Source: CAZQYC01 sp043746555
GTDB lineage: Bacteria; Pseudomonadota; Gammaproteobacteria; Steroidobacterales; Steroidobacteraceae
Length of the DNA stretch: 8,836 bases
Reading direction: 5' to 3'
NCBI GenBank assembly: GCA_043746555.1
Contig: JAYTQU010000394.1
Coordinates: forward strand, 1 to 8,836
The translations under genes and the position numbers were made by a program. Shown here in pieces: positions 6,513-8,836 of this stretch (its first letter is position 1; the number at the start of each line of letters is the position of its first letter). The notes under the pieces are model-generated. The model did not search any database, was not told the DNA's origin, and saw only the letters and a program-made list of their open reading frames with translations.

Positions 6513-7331
6513 CTACTTCTTTGGCTTTTCAAACTTCAGTACAAAATTATCCGCTTCGCCGATGGCTGCATATTTTGCTCTGTCTTTGTCGCCAAGACGA
6601 TAGGTCGGTGGCAGCGTCCACACACCGCCCGGATAGTCTTTGGTGTCTTTGGGATTCGCCAATAACTCCGACTTGCCGATCAATTTGAATCCGGCTTTTG
6701 CCGCGAGTCCGATCGCATAGTCCTCGCGCACATAGCCGCTGCGTCCTTTGGGGTCTTGAGGTAAGTCAGTGCGACCGCGATGTTCTTCCACGCCTAAGAT
6801 GCCGCCCGGCTTCAATGCTTTGAAAAACGCCGCGAAAGCTTCGTCTTCCATTCCGCCCATCATCCAGTTATGCACGTTGCGAAATGTGAGCACCATATCC
6901 ATCGTTCCCGCCGGCACAATGTCGATAGTGCCGCGACCAAATTCCGCGACCTTCACTTTGCCGTAGACATCCTTGTTAGCGTCGAGTTTCGCTTGCCACT
7001 CATCGGCGGCTTTCACGGCGCGTTCGCCCATCGCACGCGGACTCACCGTTGTGTAGTACCTGCCTTTGTCTTTTAGATAAGGCGCAAGAATCTCCGTCCA
7101 GTAACCGCCGCCTGGCGAGATTTCCAAAACGCTCAAGTTAGGTTTGATGCCGAAGAACTCCAATTCCTCTTGCGGATGACGCGCGGAGTCGCGCGCCACA
7201 AACTCCGTTGTGCGATTCGCGCCGGCGATCGCCTTCGCCAATGCCGCCTCCTTAGCAAATACAGGGGAAAATGCGGACGACACCAGCGTCGCGCCTAGAC
7301 AAACGATTCCGATGAATTTAGCAATGCGCAT
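6513..7331 (-). CDS. Exported class I SAM-dependent methyltransferase (COG4798-like)
   Basis: I place the start at the ATG at 7331 (272 residues) because a strong ribosome site, GAAGGGGA at 7337-7344, sits five bases upstream; the frame also opens at 7388, but that would put the site inside the gene. Residues 1-26 look like a signal peptide (R2, K5, hydrophobic 7-20, VFA before the likely cut). The methyltransferase fold starts with VLEISPGGGYWTEIL at 68-82, the SAM-binding loop. FRNVHNW (150-156) and LKPGGILGVEEHRG (173-186) follow as later core strands. It should transfer a methyl group from SAM; the acceptor is unknown. An export signal on a SAM enzyme is odd but is, as I recall, common in this predicted family. 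The PhzS-like monooxygenase lies upstream and the protease downstream, all on one strand. Confidence 0.85.
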   Translation of the reverse strand: MRIAKFIGIVCLGATLVSSAFSPVFAKEAALAKAIAGANRTTEFVARDSARHPQEELEFFGIKPNLSVLEISPGGGYWTEILAPYLKDKGRYYTTVSPRAMGERAVKAADEWQAKLDANKDVYGKVKVAEFGRGTIDIVPAGTMDMVLTFRNVHNWMMGGMEDEAFAAFFKALKPGGILGVEEHRGRTDLPQDPKGRSGYVREDYAIGLAAKAGFKLIGKSELLANPKDTKDYPGGVWTLPPTYRLGDKDRAKYAAIGEADNFVLKFEKPKK

Positions 7332-7336
7332 AAGAA

Positions 7337-7344
7337 TCCCCTTC
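7337..7344 (-). promoter_or_regulatory. Ribosome binding site deciding the methyltransferase start
   Basis: GAAGGGGA on the minus strand lies five bases before the ATG at 7331. It is the best Shine-Dalgarno match seen in the window and makes the 19-residue-longer reading from 7388 unlikely. Confidence 0.7.
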
Positions 7345-7477
7345 TCAGTAACCATCAGGAAGCATGCATCGTACGTGCATTCGACCACAATGTGAAATTG
7401 CCAAGCGATCGGACCGGGACGACGACAGAGCCCGAACGAAACCCGTCGCTCACAATCAGATTACCGATGCCGAGCCG

Positions 7478-8734
7478 CTATGGGCGGGTGCCGGCGACTT
7501 TCTTGCTCACTTCTTCGACCGAAAATCCGGCGGTAAGTTTGTATCGTGCGGCAATGTTTTCCAGCTCCGTTTGCGGGATCACATCGTTTACGTGTTTGAA
7601 TCCTTGCGGCGCGCGTTCCTCGGCGATCTGCATAACCTGTTCGGGGCCATTCTGCCGATTGAGCAATACGATTTTTGCCGTCGCGGGTCGACGAGCGCGC
7701 TCGTACTCAATGAGTGCCGGTATGACGTCCAAGCGTTGCAATGCATTCGCCAACGCTTCGGCATCCAAAATTGCCTGAGATGCACCGTTGGAACCGATCG
7801 GATACATCGGGTGCGCGGCATCGCCGAGTAGCGTCACTCGACCTTGAATCCAGCCTGGCAGTGGATCGCGATCGACCAACGGAAATTCGTACACAATCTT
7901 CGCGCCCGCAATAATCTTCGCTACGTCGAGCCAATCGAACTTCCAGTTGGCGAAGCGCGGCGCAAACTTGGAGCGATCGACTTCACGATTCCAATCTTGT
8001 CGCGGCGGCGCGGTATCGTCGACCGTCAACTCGGCAATCCAATTGATTAGCGCGCGCCCCTGTTTGTCGTGCTCATTGGAGATGGGATAACAGACAAACT
8101 TCTCGTGTTGAAACCCCGCCATGATCATCGTGCGTCCATCGAGAAACGGTTCGCCTTCGGTGGTAGCGCGCCACAGAATTCGTTGCGCGAAGTTGGGCGG
8201 GCCTTCGTTCGGATACATGAAACGACGCACCACCGAATGGATGCCGTCGGCCGCGATCAACCCGCTGCCGCGCACTTCGAATTCTCCGCCGCCATCGGCG
8301 CGAGCAAAGCGCGCGATCACGGTGTCGCCTTCTTGACGCACGGCTTCAAACTCGGCGCCGGTCACGACATGATCTTTTCCCAAGCGCGCCAGCGCCGCGC
8401 GATACAGAATCATCTGCAAATCGCCGCGATGAATCGAATACTGCGGCACGGGGTATCCGGCGGCAACGCCACGCGGCTCGCTCCAAATGAGTTGACCATG
8501 TTTGTTGTAATACGATAGACGCGCGGTTTGGATTCCGGCATTCGCCAAATCGTTTGCCAACTGTAATTCGTGCAGCACACGCGCGGCGTGCGGCAGCAAA
8601 TTAATCCCAACACCAAGTGGTTTGAGTTCCGGGGACTTCTCAAACACGCGCACCGTAATGCCGTGCCGATGCAAACACAATGCGGCGGCCAATCCACCGA
8701 TTCCGCCACCGACGATAATTACAGGCAAACTCAT
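7478..8734 (-). CDS. PhzS-like FAD-dependent monooxygenase
   Basis: I choose the ATG at 8734 (418 residues) because GGAG at 8741-8744 is six bases upstream and MSLPVIIVGGG begins the Rossmann fold directly; a TTG at 8758 in the same frame is less likely. GGGIGG at 9-14 binds the FAD ADP moiety. The DG motif LIAADGIHSVVR is at 159-170 and the GD motif with LLGDAAHPMYPIGSNGASQAI is at 302-322. These define class A flavoprotein hydroxylases, which use NAD(P)H and oxygen to hydroxylate aromatic compounds. SEPRGVAAGYPVPQYSIHRG (85-104) and PLVDRDPLP (285-293) closely recall Pseudomonas PhzS, the last enzyme of pyocyanin synthesis. No other phenazine gene is in the window, so the substrate stays open. 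No signal peptide; cytoplasmic. A methyltransferase gene follows after 146 bases. Confidence 0.9.
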   Translation of the reverse strand: MSLPVIIVGGGIGGLAAALCLHRHGITVRVFEKSPELKPLGVGINLLPHAARVLHELQLANDLANAGIQTARLSYYNKHGQLIWSEPRGVAAGYPVPQYSIHRGDLQMILYRAALARLGKDHVVTGAEFEAVRQEGDTVIARFARADGGGEFEVRGSGLIAADGIHSVVRRFMYPNEGPPNFAQRILWRATTEGEPFLDGRTMIMAGFQHEKFVCYPISNEHDKQGRALINWIAELTVDDTAPPRQDWNREVDRSKFAPRFANWKFDWLDVAKIIAGAKIVYEFPLVDRDPLPGWIQGRVTLLGDAAHPMYPIGSNGASQAILDAEALANALQRLDVIPALIEYERARRPATAKIVLLNRQNGPEQVMQIAEERAPQGFKHVNDVIPQTELENIAARYKLTAGFSVEEVSKKVAGTRP

Positions 8735-8757
8735 CCCCAACTCCAGCAGAAGCGTCA

Positions 8758-8778
8758 ATCCGATTCGATTTATCCGAT
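8758..8778. promoter_or_regulatory. Direct repeat of ATCCGAT upstream of the flavin monooxygenase gene
   Basis: ATCCGAT occurs at 8758-8764 and 8772-8778, a 14-base period, with a related TCGAT between them. It lies 24-44 bases upstream of the chosen ATG, where a regulator could overlap the promoter. I see no convincing -10/-35 pair in the remaining bases to the window edge. Confidence 0.25.
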
Positions 8779-8836
8779 CATGTGGTCCGGGAGGGTCGAG
8801 CGATGACTTGTAAATAGTTATCTCGCGCAGGCCGGA

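Noticed and set aside
6117..6665. Plus-strand open frame of 182 codons with one hydrophobic stretch
   Set aside because: It is antisense to the start of the protease and the end of the methyltransferase; the hydrophobic stretch comes from the short gap and antisense codons, and no ribosome site is seen.
8778..8836. Possible tail of an upstream minus-strand gene (18 open codons to a TGA at 8778-8780)
   Set aside because: Too short to identify, and another minus-strand frame is also open to the window edge, so coding cannot be supported.

Overview
The window is ordinary-looking bacterial chromosome with six protein genes packed closely, five on the minus strand and one on the plus strand. I see no RNA gene, insertion sequence, CRISPR array or phage gene. 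Base composition looks moderately GC-rich (roughly mid-fifties percent by eye, not computed). The mix of exported redox enzyme, exported methyltransferase of the COG4798 type, PhzS-like flavin monooxygenase and FadD-like ligase fits a free-living Gram-negative bacterium. Proteobacterial, perhaps gammaproteobacterial, is my best guess, but this rests only on remembered family resemblance.

Layout from left to right. Positions 1-1822 (minus, cut by the window edge) encode a secreted three-part enzyme: a peroxiredoxin-like domain, a c-type heme segment and a copper monooxygenase module related to peptidylglycine alpha-hydroxylating monooxygenase (PHM). The next 143 bases hold its promoter and a palindromic operator candidate. 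Positions 1966-3735 (minus) encode a class I adenylate-forming acyl-CoA ligase. It diverges from a tyrosine phosphatase-family gene (3930-4790, plus) across a 194-base region. That region is rich in structure: a short hairpin, four to five copies of a 13-base tandem repeat, a perfect ten-base palindrome containing TATAAT on both strands, and a 21-base imperfect palindrome. The phosphatase converges on a Deg/HtrA-type secreted serine protease (4829-6427, minus). Upstream of the protease, on the same strand, lie an exported SAM-dependent methyltransferase (6513-7331) and a PhzS-like FAD monooxygenase (7478-8734).

How the genes relate. The last three genes run in one direction (monooxygenase, methyltransferase, protease) with gaps of 146 and 85 bases, so they may or may not share a transcript. 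The copper enzyme and the acyl-CoA ligase also run in one direction, but the copper enzyme has its own promoter candidate. Nothing shows that the six genes form one pathway. The parts most worth a second look are the copper/heme/redoxin fusion with its histidine repeat at the predicted mature N-terminus, the repeat-filled divergent control region, and the methyltransferase/flavin monooxygenase pair. I found no convincing wholly new system.
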